The notes under the pieces were generated by a model. That model did no database searches, had not been told where the DNA came from, and worked only from the letters and a program-made list of their open reading frames with translations. Both the position numbers and the translations under genes were made by a program. From Sander lucioperca (taxonomy: Eukaryota; Chordata; Actinopteri; Perciformes; Percidae): DNA of 64,000 nt. The stretch lies in contig NC_050179.1 in assembly GCF_008315115.2 (NCBI RefSeq), forward strand, positions 42,228,174-42,292,173, read 5' to 3'. Within the stretch, counting starts at the first letter, position 1; each line of letters begins with the position of its first letter. Below are positions 24,139 to 59,115 of the stretch, in pieces.

Positions 24139-24480
24139 AGGACTCATAGAGGAGAGGGAGGCTTCTCCACGAGTCTCTCTGGATGAAGAGGTTCACAGAC
24201 TGCGGACACATACAATAAAGAGGAAACCCTGGTTCAGGACTCTGCCATCCAGGATATGGACCATGAAGTGCAGTTTGGTGCATCCAGGGAGGCTTTGCCA
24301 CGAGTCTCTCTTAAGGAGAAGGCCACCGTGGTAAGCCTAGCTGATGGGGAGACATCTTCGGTCACACTGGAGAACAATGTGGCTGTGCACTTGAGACACA
24401 GGACTTCCTGGTTCAGGACTGGGATGATAGGAAGAAGAAGAAGAAGAAGAAGAAGAAGAAGAAGAAGAAGGGAGTGTGTG
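24139..24480 (+). other. Possible tail of the decayed gene plus (GAA)n
   Basis: Two imperfect copies of a coding-like unit occur: REASPRVSLDEEV near 24150 and REALPRVSLKEKA near 24290, in different frames. A 36-bp (AAG)n tract at 24433-24470 follows. It may continue the pseudogene; evidence is weak. Confidence 0.25.
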
Positions 24481-24771
24481 CCTATTTCTGTGGTTTTTGG
24501 AAGATGATGACATGTTGCTTCCGTGTTTCCACTAAGCAATAAATCACAGCACTCCCTCTGCAATAATACTGTTAAATCCATCCAATAAAAACTATTAATT
24601 TTACTTTTCAACATGAATTCCAAAAACCTCAATGTACATGACACATATACAGTTGGTTTGATTCAGGTAGCATTTTTAAAAATATTTTCCTACTACTGGT
24701 CAGTCAGCATCTCATTCCCTTGCTTACATACAGTTTATGCAACTAAAAATTCAGCTGACTGTACTGGACAG

Positions 24772-25177
24772 CATAGGCACCGATACCATGGGTGCTCCGG
24801 AGCTCGAGCACCCACGGAAAATACTGAGCACCCACGTGTGCCAGACTGCCAGTAGGCTACATTCATTTAAAATGAAACATTGCATTTGGTGCTAAGTGGA
24901 GCATCTGTTATAGTGTGATTGGTTATGTCACTGTCAGTCCCCTGCTGATTGCAGTTGCGTGTCAGTTAACATTTTCATCTCCAATCCTATCTGTATTTGT
25001 GAGAAGTGGCGCTGTCCTGAGTTGAAAGATAGCCTCCTTTACGGCTTTATCGAGTTAATAGGCGTGTGTGTCCATTTCCTAAGGTTCTGAAATGCAAACA
25101 TTTTTTTGACTACTTTTTTTTTAAAAGGGCGTGCACCTGTGAGCACCCACGGAGGAAAACATAAATCGGCGCCTATG
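24772..25177. mobile_element. hAT MITE (cataggcaccga ends)
   Basis: Termini cataggcaccga / tcggcgcctatg are inverted with one mismatch, and an exact 8-bp duplication ctggacag flanks them (24764-24771 and 25178-25185). The 406-bp element has no transposase. Confidence 0.85.
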
Positions 25178-25834
25178 CTGGACAGTGGATGTATTCATTG
25201 TTTCATTTTTTTATTTATTTATTTTTTTTCATACTTATCTTTATTGGGTTATCAAGACACAATACATGTTCAATCAGTATGGATTCATTTCACCCATTTC
25301 CCCCCCTTTTAGAACACCAACAAACCCCCCACCCCCAGAACAAAAACAGGAGGGGTGAACAGTAACTAAACCAACAAAGAAAAAAAAAAAAAGTAAAAAG
25401 GGACATTTAGAGGAGGGATTCAGATGCTTGGAAAAAAAAGAATTCAAAAAATTAACTATAACAATTTCTACATGTTGTGCCTGGAGTTCAACCACCATAT
25501 CATCGCACCAAAGACAATTACTGGCTCTTACCTCTTTCATAATCCTAACTGGAAACAAAATAAAAATAAAAAGTTACATCAGTTTATCTTAATTAGAACC
25601 ATCTTAATCATCTAGGGAGGGAATGGAATTGATGAGGACAGAATGGGTTTCCAAGTTTTATAAAATTTGTCGGAGCACCCCATAATACTGTACTTGATTT
25701 TTTCTAAGTGTAGAAATGACATTAGATCCTTTAGCCACGAGTTAGGGTAGGGAGGATTCTTATTGTTTCATATTTTTAATTAATTTTAGCTATGTATTTT
25801 AGTCAGCTAATCAGGGGCAATGGTAGTGGAGTAT

Positions 25835-26050
25835 AGCCAGAAAAAGTGAGCGTCATGCGGTGATGACACTTAAGTTACCAAAACGACTAGTTAAGTTTAG
25901 GGATAAGATCGTGGTTTGGATTAAAACACTCCCAAGGAACAAACAAGCGTTTCCTGGGTGATAGTATTTTGTTTTCGGCGCATAGTCACCTCCGCTCTCT
26001 GGCTAGAAAGCGCTGTGTTTGATGTTGACACCACGTTTTATTTCATTTTG
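25835..26050 (+). repeat. Unclassified dispersed repeat, copy 1
   Basis: Words such as gcgtcatgcgg, tttggattaaaacactccc, tattttgtttt and gcgctgtgttt(g/t)atgttgacacca recur in the same order and orientation at 61341-61560. No terminal repeats or tRNA promoter boxes were seen, so the class is unknown. Confidence 0.6.
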
Positions 26051-26387
26051 AGATTTTTTTCCACTGGATATTGAAGTTCATGAAATAAGTGTTTTGGCAT
26101 GGCTGGCCGAGTGGCACTACACCCTTAGTATTGAAAGGGGGATTTGATTCCTGGAGGTTTTGTTTTGTTGTGCATGATCAAAAACACCCTGGTCATCCCT
26201 ATTCATTTTGAAAGAGCAACAACCAATAGGCAAACTCCAACACTCAATAGACCAATGGTGTAACTTCATCAATCAGTCAGTCAGGGACAGACTTTCACAT
26301 GCTTTTAAATTTTTTTTATTAACATTTATTTTACCAGGAAATAATCCCATTGTCTCCATAATTACATCCGTGAATAAAAATATGTCT

Positions 26388-26393
26388 TTTATT
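26388..26393 (-). terminator. dkk3: dkk3 polyadenylation signal
   Basis: AATAAA on the minus strand, 194 bases beyond the dkk3 stop codon and the first good hexamer in that direction. Confidence 0.5.
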
Positions 26394-26586
26394 TGCTTCA
26401 TGATATATAATACACATTGGTCATAGGGCATAAATAATAGTCCAGTGCTGAAGCAACTTTCTAAATCTTTTATAAACTGTTGATTAACAGGTGGGCCCTT
26501 CTTAGGTGAATGCTCAGAAAATGTGGTAGTATAGCTCCTGGACGGGGGTTATGTGAAACTTTCTCACGCTCTCTCCATCTCCAGTA

Positions 26587-49575
<22,989 letters not shown>

Positions 49576-49649
49576 CTTTCCTTCTCTCTCTTTGTCTGCT
49601 TGTCTACTGAGCAGCAGAGCAGTGTGACTCATGGAGAAGCACAGCCGCA

Positions 49650-49680
49650 CACAGCTGGATCCGTTTTATTTGGAAAGTCT
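49650..49680 (-). promoter_or_regulatory. dkk3: Putative dkk3 core promoter
   Basis: On the minus strand an AAATAAAA box (49664-49671) lies about 90 bases upstream of the chosen ATG at 49575, the right order for a TATA-type promoter with a short 5'UTR. No start-site data can be seen. Confidence 0.35.
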
Positions 49681-50474
49681 GAGGAGTGGTGGTGGTGGGT
49701 TTATAAACTGCAACGAATCAGATTTAATGATGTGGAAAAGGTTCAAATTGCATTCTGTAGAGTACATGTCAAAATCAAATGGCAGTTTATGGTGAGCTTT
49801 AAGACTTGTGGACTGTAAGAACTGTTTAACCTTAAAACAGATCAAAAGCTGCCAGATGTGATCTGCAAAGGAATGTTCACCCCACAAACTAAATTCAATC
49901 ATCATACACGACATAGGCACACACAGCGAGCTTATTACATTATATTATTACATTACATAACATTAGATTACAACCTTATTGCAGTTTTATAGCTTTTGCA
50001 CAACAACAATCCCAATTTATTCTTATGTTATAGGAGGATAAGTAGCCTACAATAAGTTTGTGATGTTGAAGAACCAATATCACGAACTGATAGCAGAAAT
50101 GTTTTTATTTTATTTTAAAGGCAGGGTTGGTAACTAATATAATAATAATATACACTTTTTTATATATTGTTTAAAATCGTCTTTACACCGTGACAGCAAT
50201 AAATAACTTATGGGCTCTAAAAAAGCAGCTATAGATGCTGTAATCTTGTAAAAACGCCCACCAATCACTGCCTCGTGGTCTGCTTTGAAAGAACCAATGA
50301 AATGCCTCCTTGCCCCACTGTGTATACTGTACCCCTCCCGTGTGTGAGCCTGAGCTCAATGTGCGTTGTCGCTGCGGGAGTTACTGAAAGTCTACTGAAG
50401 AATGGAGGAGAAAACTCAGCAAAAGTGCAGCGGTTATTTGCAACCACCTGCCCTGCTAAAAATGTAAAGAAAAG

Positions 50475-50646
50475 TGCCCAGGTTGGTCAGTGGGTAGAGC
50501 AGGCGCACATATAATTAGAGGTTTATGCCTCCATGCAGTGGTCCAGGGTTTGAATCCGACCTGTGACCTGTGCATGTCTTCCCCCGCTCTCTCCCCTTTC
50601 TCACCTAGCTGTCCTGTTGAATAAAGGCGAAACAAAAAAAACAAAA
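50475..50646 (+). repeat. tRNA-derived SINE copy C with target duplication
   Basis: gttggtcagtgggtagagca (A box), ggtttgaatccgacctg (B box), polypyrimidine body, gaataaaggc tail and A-rich end. A 16-bp flanking repeat, aaaatg(t/c)aaagaaaag, at 50459-50474 and 50647-50662 is the target-site duplication, with one mismatch. Confidence 0.88.
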
Positions 50647-51676
50647 AAAATGCAAAGAAAAGAAAGACTGAAACTGAAAAAGCGGCGACTAAAAGGGGCT
50701 ACAGATACAGCTTGAGGACAAACTAGAGTAAACATTGGCATAGCTGTTCAGCGATGGCTACAGCTGAGGGAGTTGAAAGGCATGAAAAGTGAAGCCATGG
50801 TTGCCATCTTTCTGTTGGATAGGTTGGAAATGTCTAGCCGACCTGGCTATTTATGTTGCGTTAGTCATTTTAGCCCAATGCTAACATTAGCTTTCCTGTC
50901 GTACTAGGCTAGTACCCTACGTTGGCTAACGTTAACATATTCCTATCTAACAAAATGCTATTTGTGTAAAGTTATATGGTCGCCGGGGTCTGAACATGTA
51001 TCATTTATATATTGGCTTTTCACAAATGTGCTGATTTGCAGGGTCTGCGTTTTTCTGATCAATGTCAATGTACGTCCACTAGATGTGCTTGCTTTTGCAA
51101 CTGACAGGCTGAGATTATTATAATAAGTGTAAGACCACATTATGTGAAGATGGTGACGTCTTGTTCTGAAATCTTGAAGGTGACTTGTTGCCAGAAGACA
51201 GCGATGTGGTACGCAAGTGAGTTGGAGAGAGGAGTGCGGGGGAGAGTTTGTTGTGTTGGAGTACAGAAAGCTTAGCTTTGTGTTGTCTTGCAGATTTTCA
51301 ATTACACATTTCCGATTTTGCTAACAAAATGTTGAGCTAAACTTTTGCTCAGCTTTCATAGACTTTACCTTTGGATAATGGATCCAGCCAAGTCTTGGCG
51401 AAATGACACCACAGCTCCCGAAATCCCGCTGGAAACCGACACATGCACGGAGAAAGGGAGACCACCAGGTTACCATCCTGTACACTGGCCAGCAGGATGC
51501 CCAGTAGAGGAGTCGCAGATGGTGTTCTTTATGTATACATCTTTGCATCTGGACAAATCATTAGTGTTGTATCCTGGGTTATTTGGGTGTTTCAGGTCTT
51601 GCAACAGACACCCTGGCCCAGGCAAACCAGCTGGGATTGATCAAATTCCTGCTTGTGTCCAAGTAGCCTCTCACTC

Positions 51677-51677
51677 A

Positions 51678-51747
<70 letters not shown>
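51677..51747. repeat. (CA)n microsatellite
   Basis: About 70 bases of uninterrupted ac. The threonine-histidine stretch in the overlapping plus-strand frame at 51345 is produced by it. Confidence 0.95.
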
Positions 51748-51748
<1 letters not shown>

Positions 51749-51836
51749 GGCATGTTTAATCTCTCTGGGTTTCTTGCCTGTCTAAAACCTGAGAAAGTGA
51801 TTTGAGAGTCACAGTCAGGTAAATGAATCAGCTGCT

Positions 51837-52519
51837 TTAAAGCAGCCATATTATGCTCATTTTCAGGTTCATAATTGTATTTTAAGGTTGTACCAGAATA
51901 GGTTTACATGGTTTAATTTTCAAAAAACACCATATTTTTGTTGTACTGCAACGCTCTCTCTCACTGCTGTAGCTCCTCTTTTCAGCTGGTCTCTGTTTTA
52001 GCTACAGAGTGAGACCTCTTTTCTTCTTCTTCTTCTGTACTATCTTTGATTGCACTCGCACATGTGCAGTAGCTAAACAGTAAAAGAAAGGCTGTTTCTA
52101 CAACTTCAGTCAGTTACAAGGCAGGATTAGCTGGGAGACTTCTAAATGAGGGCGCACATGTAAGTAGTTCTTTTGTAGATTATGGTGAACTTGTGTGTGT
52201 TGTAGCAGTGCTTTGCTATTGAGAACGAGGTAGCATGCTAGCGTTAGCATGCTAGCGTTAGCATGCTAGCGTTAACATTAGCGCTACGAGTTATGGTTGC
52301 GGTTAGCCTGCTCATTTCGGCTTGTGACGTCACAAGCCGTGCCGATTTTGAACAGCTCACCCAGAGACTGAAGGCAGGACACATTCAGAAACTGTATCTC
52401 ACTCTAAACAGCATGGATGGATTTTTTTCAAAGTTTGTATGTGTGCGGAAGCACCAGAGACACAACATAACACCCCAAATCCCAGAAAAAGTGATTTTTT
52501 CATAATATGGGCACTTTAA
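51837..52519. mobile_element. TTAA-flanked non-autonomous element, copy 2
   Basis: The ends agcagccatattatg / cataatatgggcact are adjacent to TTAA (51837-51840, 52516-52519). The interior shares caacttcagtcagt(t)acaaggcagg and ttcataattgtatttt with copy 1 at 7562-9326. It contains a 14-bp tandem repeat (tagcatgctagcgt x3) at 52231-52272. Confidence 0.75.
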
Positions 52520-53719
52520 GAACACAGTAATACATTAAGGGAAATACATGTTTGTTGCTGTGTAATTATTAGCTGTGTGTGAGAAGTGTTGCATTGGGAC
52601 AGTCTGTAGCTTCATAAAGCAGCCACAGACTGTCCCACTGCAACGTATGTCTGATGTAGTAAAAATCAAACATGACATTTAAATCCTAAATCATTGACAC
52701 TGTAAGATAATTTGCCAATATCTTTTGTGGTCTGCGACAGTGGTTGTTCTAGTGATTTTTGACTGGGGTGGCCCAGGGGTGTCTACAGGTGGCCAGGGGT
52801 AATGGGAGTGCACAGAATTATTTTTTTTATATCCTTTAATATCATATATTATATGCCTATATGCTTATAACTGGTCTAATTTGATACGTAAGAAGCTGAG
52901 GAATATAAATCCATTGCAACTTAACCTATTTCTATTACCATTTCAGAATAAATGGAGTAGAAAGGAAGGAAACTTTGCTCTCTCTAATGAAAAGATTGAT
53001 GTATGTCTTATTACTGTCTGCTGCCATCTGCTGGCTGTATTGAAGTACTTCGAGCCATCCTGTGTTAATCCCATAAAACATATAAAAGAGGAAATATATT
53101 TTCTCTATCTTCTTCTTTGAGCAGCAGAGCTGACAAGAGCAAAATAGTTTAAAGGCTTACAAGTTGCACTTGCCATTTGTAAACTGCACTGTAATTTCCA
53201 CTGAAAAGTTGTGTTGACTGTGTTGCACGTGTGTGTTGTGGAGTTTTGTTTGATCCATTAATTGGTTCTGTGGCTCTACAAAAATACTCTCCCATTAAAG
53301 GCAAAGTGGGACAGACCAGACCATACATCAATGGACCAGACAGGTACAATGTCTAGGTAGAAACAAACTAAACGGCCAAACACCTGCCCCACAGCGAAGT
53401 GGAAGCCAATGATGTGGCAGAAATTTTGAGGTGGAATCTGGGGTGCCAATCAGATTGTAGGAGTGGCACTTACCACCCCTGCCACCCCTTTAACCCGGCA
53501 CTTGGGCCCCGTTTCATAAAGCATGCTAATACACCATGGCAAACAGCTGTTTGTTAACAGAGAGCAGCAATTATGAGGGGCCATCAGGGACATTATTCAC
53601 AATTACCTCACACACATACAAGTGAAATGCTCTCACATTCACAACTGAAATGTTATCATATAAACTACTGAAAAAGTATAGACTCACATACTATTCTGAA
53701 AAGCTCTCATATACACTAC
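52520..53719. other. Intergenic, simple repeat-like flank only
   Basis: No gene recognised. The right end (about 53590-53719) has loosely tandem actgaaa/ctctcacat words that resume after 59250, showing where the composite element inserted. Confidence 0.4.
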
Positions 53720-54685
53720 TAGCCTAGAAATCTAGACGCACCCTAGCGCAGCAAATTTAATTTCCAGCCAGGGGGGTCTAGGCACTCTCCGATGGCTTGC
53801 GAGCTGGAAAAACCAAACTCTGGTCAGGCCAATCACATCGTGTATAGAGTAGGTGGGCGGGCTTATTTCAATTTTATTTATTCAATTCAATTTTATTTAT
53901 AGTATCAAATCATAACAAGAGTTATCTCGAGACACTTTACAGATAGAGTAGGTCTAGACCAAACTCTGTACTTTACGAAGCCCCAACTATTACAGTGGTT
54001 GCCTCAAGAGCAAGCATTAGCAGTAGCTATTGCAACAGTGGCAAGGAAAAACTCCCTTTTTTGTTAGGAAGAAACCTCGGACAGACCCAGACTCTTGGTA
54101 GGCGGTGTCTGACGGCACCAGTTGGGGGAGTGGTGAATGGTGGCAATAATAGTCATAATAAAGATAGTGAAACAGTGATCACAATGGTAGTCATAGTAGT
54201 TCATGTCATAGTAGGGCACAGCAGGGCGTTACGGGGTGTAGTGTGGCACAGCAGCCTGGGTGGACGCGGTTGGACGCGGCAGGACGCAGTCGGACACTGC
54301 GGGGAAACGCAGAGCGTAGCAGGGTGTAGTAAGTCCATAGCGTCAGCTGCACCCAGGACCCTGGTGTAGGTGCCACCCAATTCCAAGGCGATGTTCTGGG
54401 TGAAGAAGAAGCAAAGGGACTCCGGGGAGAAAACTCCCCAGAGCTAGGTTAGTAACAGGCATTTCTGGGACTAAGATGCACACAAAAGGAGACAAGTGAA
54501 AAGAGAGAAGAGGGAGCGGCTCATTGTGTCCTTGGAAGGAGCTTCCCACAGCAGTCTAGAGTTATAATAGCATAACTAAGAGAGGCAGGCTAAAGAGAGG
54601 GGCCCTGGACCGGGCTCGTACTCTCCCCTGCCGGAACGGGCTTGTACTTCCTGCCTCCCTCTACTATGCTGCAACTCCTCACTCC

Positions 54686-57609
54686 CTAACTATAAGCTTT
54701 ATCAAAGATGATGGTTTTCAGTTTATACTTAAATGTGGCGACGGTGTCAGCCCCCCGAACCCAAGTTGGGAGCTGGTTCCACAGGAGAGGAGCCTGGTAG
54801 CTGAAGGCTCTGGCTCCCATTCTACTTTTAGAGACTCTAGGAACCACAAGTAGCTCTGAGTTTTGAGACAGGATGTTCCTGATTTTGGCAATGTTACGAA
54901 GATGGAAAAAGGCTGTTCTTGAGGTTTGTTTTAAGTGGGCGTTAAAGGATAGATCCTGGTCAAAAATGATTCCTAGATTTCTGACAGTAGTGCTGGAGGC
55001 CAGGGCAATACCATCTAGGGTAGCTATATATTTAGATAATGAAGTTCGGTGGTGCTTGGGTCCCAGCACAATAACTTCCGTTTTGTTTGAGTTTAACATC
55101 AGAAAATTGTGGGTCATCCAGGATTTTATATCTTTAATACACGCTTGAAGTTTAGCTAACTGACCGCTTTCGTCTGGCTTAATTGACAGATATAATTGGG
55201 TGTCGTCTGCGTAACAGTGAAAGTTAATTGAGTGTTTCCTAATAATATTGCCTAGAGGAAGCATATATAAAGAGAATAGAATTGGTCCAAGCACTGAGCC
55301 TTGAGGAACGCCATGGCTAACTTTAGCGTATTTGGATGGTTTATCGTTAATATTAACAAATTGGGATCGCTCAGAAAAATAGGACTTAAACCAGCTTAGT
55401 GCGATTCCTTTAATGCCAACTAAATGTTCCAGTCTCTGTAAGAGGATGGTATGGTCAATAGTGTCGAATGCAGCACTAAGATCTAATAAGACAAGTACGG
55501 AGACAAGTCCTTTGTCAGCAGCAGTTAGAAGGTCGTTAGTGATTTTCACCAGTGCCGTCTCTGTGCTATGATGCTTTCTAAATCCTGACTGAAAGTCTTC
55601 AAATAGACTATTTCTATGCAGAAAGTCACACAATTGATTAGCGACTACCTTCTCAAGGATTTTGGAGAGAAACGGGAGGTTAGATATAGGTCTATAGTTG
55701 GCTAAGACCTCAGGGTCGAGGGTGGGTTTTTTCAGAATAGGTTTTATCACAGCTACTTTAAAAGACTGCGGTACGTGACCCGTTAATAAGGACATATTGA
55801 TCGTATCTAGTAATGTGGTATTGACCACGGGTAGTGCTTCTTTAAGTAGCCTCGTTGGAATGGGGTCTAAGAGACAGGTAGTTGGCTTAGCTGAAGAGAC
55901 CCTTAACATTAATTGTTGGAGGTCTAAAGGATAAAAGCCGTCTAAATAAGTATCAGGTCTTATCGTTCTCTCTAGCCCTCCTGCGCCCAATGGTGAGCCG
56001 TTAGAAGCTGTGGGCAGAAGGTGATGAATTTTTCTCTAATTGTTATAATTTTATCATTAAAAAAGGTCATGAAGTCATCACTGCTCAGAGCTATAGGAAT
56101 AGATGGCTCAACAGAGCTATGACTCTTTGTCAGCCTGGCTACAGTGCTGAAAAGAAACCTTGGGTTCTTATTTTCTTCTATTAGTATTGAGTAATAGTCT
56201 GATCTGGCATTTCTGAGGGCCCTCCTATAATTTTTTAGACTATCTTGCCAATCCACACGAGATTCTTCCAGTTTGGTGGAACGCCATTTACTTTCAAGTT
56301 TTCGTGAGATTTGTTTTAATTTGCGAGTTTGGGAGTTATACCAAGGTGCTAGTTTCCTTTCCTTCATCATCTTCTTTTTGATAGGAGCAACCAAGTCTAA
56401 AGTAGTCCGTAGGCAGGCCGTAGCAGCGTCTACAAAGTTATCAAGTTGGGAGGGACTAAAGTTAACATAACAGTCCTCTGTTATATTAAGGCATGACATT
56501 GAGTTAAGTGCTGTTGGAATATCTTCCTTAAATTTAGCTATAGCACTGTCAGATAAGCATCTAGTGTAGAAACTTTTATTTAATTTCGTATAGTCTGGTA
56601 GTAGGAATTCGAAAGTTATTAAAAAATGGTCTGATAATAAAGGATTCTGCGGAAATACTATTAAATCGTCAATTTTGATGCCATATTCTAGCACAAGGTC
56701 GAGGGTGTGGTTAAAACAGTGCGTGGCCTTATGCACCCTCTGACTGAAACCAATAGAATCTAGCAGTGAATTGAAAGCAGTACTAAGGCTATTGCTGTCA
56801 ATGTCCACATGGATATTAAAATCACCTACAATAAGTACTTTGTCTGATTGAAGGACTACGCATGATAAAAACTCTGAGAATTCAGATAAAAACTCAGAAT
56901 ATGGACCTGGTGCTCGGTAAACAACAACAAATATAATTGGCTGTACTGTTTTCCATGTTGGGTGTTGAAGATTAAGAACAAGGCTTTCAAACGAGTTATA
57001 ATTTAGTTTAGGTTTAGGATTAATTAACAGGCTCGAGTCAAATATGGCTGCAACTCCCCCTCCTCGGCCTGAGCCTCGTGGAATTTGGGTATTATTATGA
57101 CTGGGAGGAGTGGCTTCGTTTAAACTAACATATTCGTCATGGCCCAGCCAGGTTTCGGTGAGGCAGAATAAATCAATGTGGTTATCTGATATCAATTCGT
57201 TTACCAATAATGCTTTCGATGACAGAGATCTAATATTTAATAGTCCACATTTGATTTTCCTATTCTGTTCTATCGTTGCAGTGGTTGTTTTAATTCCAAT
57301 TAGGTTGTTTAGTATAGCACCTCTTTTGTTAGCGTTTGGTTTAAACGGTCTCAGTCGGGGGACAGACACGGTGGTTATGGGATTATGAATGGGTGATTGC
57401 TCTGAAGGTTTGATTATTGACTTTGGGAGAGTGTGTCTGGTCAGTGTGCTTGTGGGAGTGTTTACGGGATGTAAACAGTCAATCAGAGGTCTGGGTATGC
57501 AGGGCGTGGTGCAAATTTCCACGTAGCATCTGGCTTCCGCGTGTATTGGGATGAATCCCATCCCTGCTGAACAGGGAGCCACGTTCCCAAAACAGATTGA
57601 AGTTGTCAA
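54686..57609 (-). pseudogene. L2 ORF2: endonuclease and reverse transcriptase, frameshifted
   Basis: The first segment (57609-55972) has the apurinic-type endonuclease blocks CGLLNIRSLSSKALLVNELI, FCLTETWLG, VYRAPGPYSEFL, VGDFNIHVDI and LSDHFLITFEF. The second segment (55990-54686) is another frame with the reverse transcriptase: DPIPTRLLKEALP, NYRPISNLPFLSKILEKVV, LDLSAAFDTIDH, HGVPQGSVLGPILF, CYADDTQLY, and the family-typical C-terminal MGARAFSYQAPLLWNQLP. A one-base shift lies between about 56060 and 55990. Upstream codons of the first segment overlap ORF1, so the true ORF2 start is uncertain. Confidence 0.9.
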
Positions 57610-58663
57610 TAAAACCTATCTTGTGAATGCTGCATGTGAGCTGGAGCCAGGTGTTAAGGGAGAGTAGTCTACTAAAGAGGCATGATCCGCGACCTAGAGA
57701 TGGAAGTGGGCCCTAAATAAAAACCGACTTCCCAGTGCTTTTTAAAGCCTCAATGAGAGTGGTAAAGTCTCGCCTTGTGCGCTCACACTCCTGAATCCGA
57801 GTGGACATGTCGTTATGTCCACAATGGACCACGATGCATTTGATAGAGGTCGGAAATGAGGGTATCAGGTCCATAACTTTAGCCAGGATGTCTGCAACTT
57901 TGGCTCCGGGAAAACAGTGTGTGACAGCATTATGAAACCGTAGGTCTCTAGTGATGGAGTCCCCAATAATTACTGTGGTTAGGGGGAAGAGCGGACGAGG
58001 AGTGGGGGGGTGTGGATAGCCGGTGACGGGAGCAAAACAGTCAGTGTCGGTTTCAGATGGGCAGGGAAAAGAAGAGGAAGATTGCTTACCATTCGGTTGT
58101 GGAGATTGTTTTTGAGGAACGTTGTCATTTGGCCGATCCAGGCAGTGTAGGCCACCGGACCGTCTGACTACCGCATCCCTCAGAAGCTTTCGCCGCGTGG
58201 TAGCAATCGTCTTCCGTGACAACGGCTGGTCAGTCTGCTTTGAAGCGGGGCGAGCCCGGTGAGCCGCACTGGCCACCACCGGCTCCGACTCCGACAAAGC
58301 ATTGAAGCGGTTGGAGAGGCTGAGGGCAGGAGGCGATGGAGCCCTACCCGAGGATCTCTTTCGGCCGCAAACCACCTCAGTCCAGGGTGGCTTGATAACC
58401 GGTGTCGAGCAGGACGATGGGCGTGGGCAGGCAGCTGGGTCCCATGGCGCGGTATCCTGGAAGGCCGCCGAGAGAGATGAGATCCGGAGCGACTGATTAT
58501 GAGCCACGTCCAAGCAGGCGGTTAACAAAGCATCTTTGGTTTTTAAGTCCTCGGAAAGCCGACGAACATCTTCCCTGAGGTCAGCAATTTCTTTGTTTGT
58601 ATTATTGAACAACGAGGAAATCCTGAGGGGGAGTGGGGACTCGCCAGGTGTAGAGGTTGCCAT
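57479..58663 (-). pseudogene. L2 ORF1 with SGNH esterase domain
   Basis: Starts MATSTPGESPLPLRISSLFN, then a coiled-coil-like segment (EIADLREDVRRLSEDLKTKD), a basic Pro/Ser-rich linker, and an SGNH hydrolase domain: block I VIIGDSITRD (catalytic Ser), VVHCGHNDMS, and after an in-frame TAG at 57713-57715 the block SRDGIHPNTRG with the catalytic Asp/His. The frame then closes with TGA at 57479. Esterase ORF1 proteins are known from CR1/L2 LINEs. The stop removes the catalytic His from any direct product. Confidence 0.82.
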
Positions 58664-58949
58664 GAAGCTAGCGTTAGTTTAGCCGGTAGGCCTAGTCTTG
58701 ATAAATTAGCGTGAGGCTAATACTTACTTACACGTAAAAATGTATCTTTGGTTTTAAAAACACTTTATTAGTATAATAAAAACTAGGCGATAGAGCCGAC
58801 TGTTAGGTAGGAGGTTGAAGGCAGCTGCCGGCTGCCTCGTCCCCGCCGACTGCTGTCGCTTGTGGATGACGTGCAAACGAAGCGTTCTTCCTCTGTGAAG
58901 CAATGCAGTCCTTCAGCAGGCCACTCAGCAGCAGCTTATGGCTGCTGCT

Positions 58950-59115
58950 GCTGGGAACAGCGGTCTTCTGAAAGACTTGGAGTTAAGCTTTTCTTTGAGA
59001 AAAGAACGGCACTGAAATCATTCTTAAAAAAGGAAGATGTGTTCAGAGTTTTGCCGACCGGATACGGCAAAAGTTTAATCTATCAACTAGCTTCGCTACC
59101 TTCTTCGTTGCTCTG
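58950..59115 (+). pseudogene. RecQ-like helicase fragment
   Basis: The plus-strand frame reads RLGVKLFFEKRTALKSFLKK then EDVFRVLPTGYGKSLIYQLA. The latter matches the Walker A (motif I) region of RecQ helicases (LPTGxGKSxxYQLP). No further helicase motifs follow, so this is a captured or relic fragment inside the outer composite element. Confidence 0.55.

Larger units (their letters stand above)
53866..58860 (-). mobile_element. L2-type LINE, nearly full length
   Basis: Minus-strand element with ORF1 (58663-57479), ORF2 endonuclease (57609-55972), ORF2 reverse transcriptase (55990-54686) and a 3'UTR running to an attta-rich end near 53866. The 5' limit is estimated. It is inactivated by a stop in ORF1 and a frameshift in ORF2. 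Confidence 0.88.

Noticed and set aside
51345..51785. 146-codon plus-strand frame
   Set aside because: It ends in a translated (CA)n tract, has no recognisable domain, and no splice or promoter context supports it.
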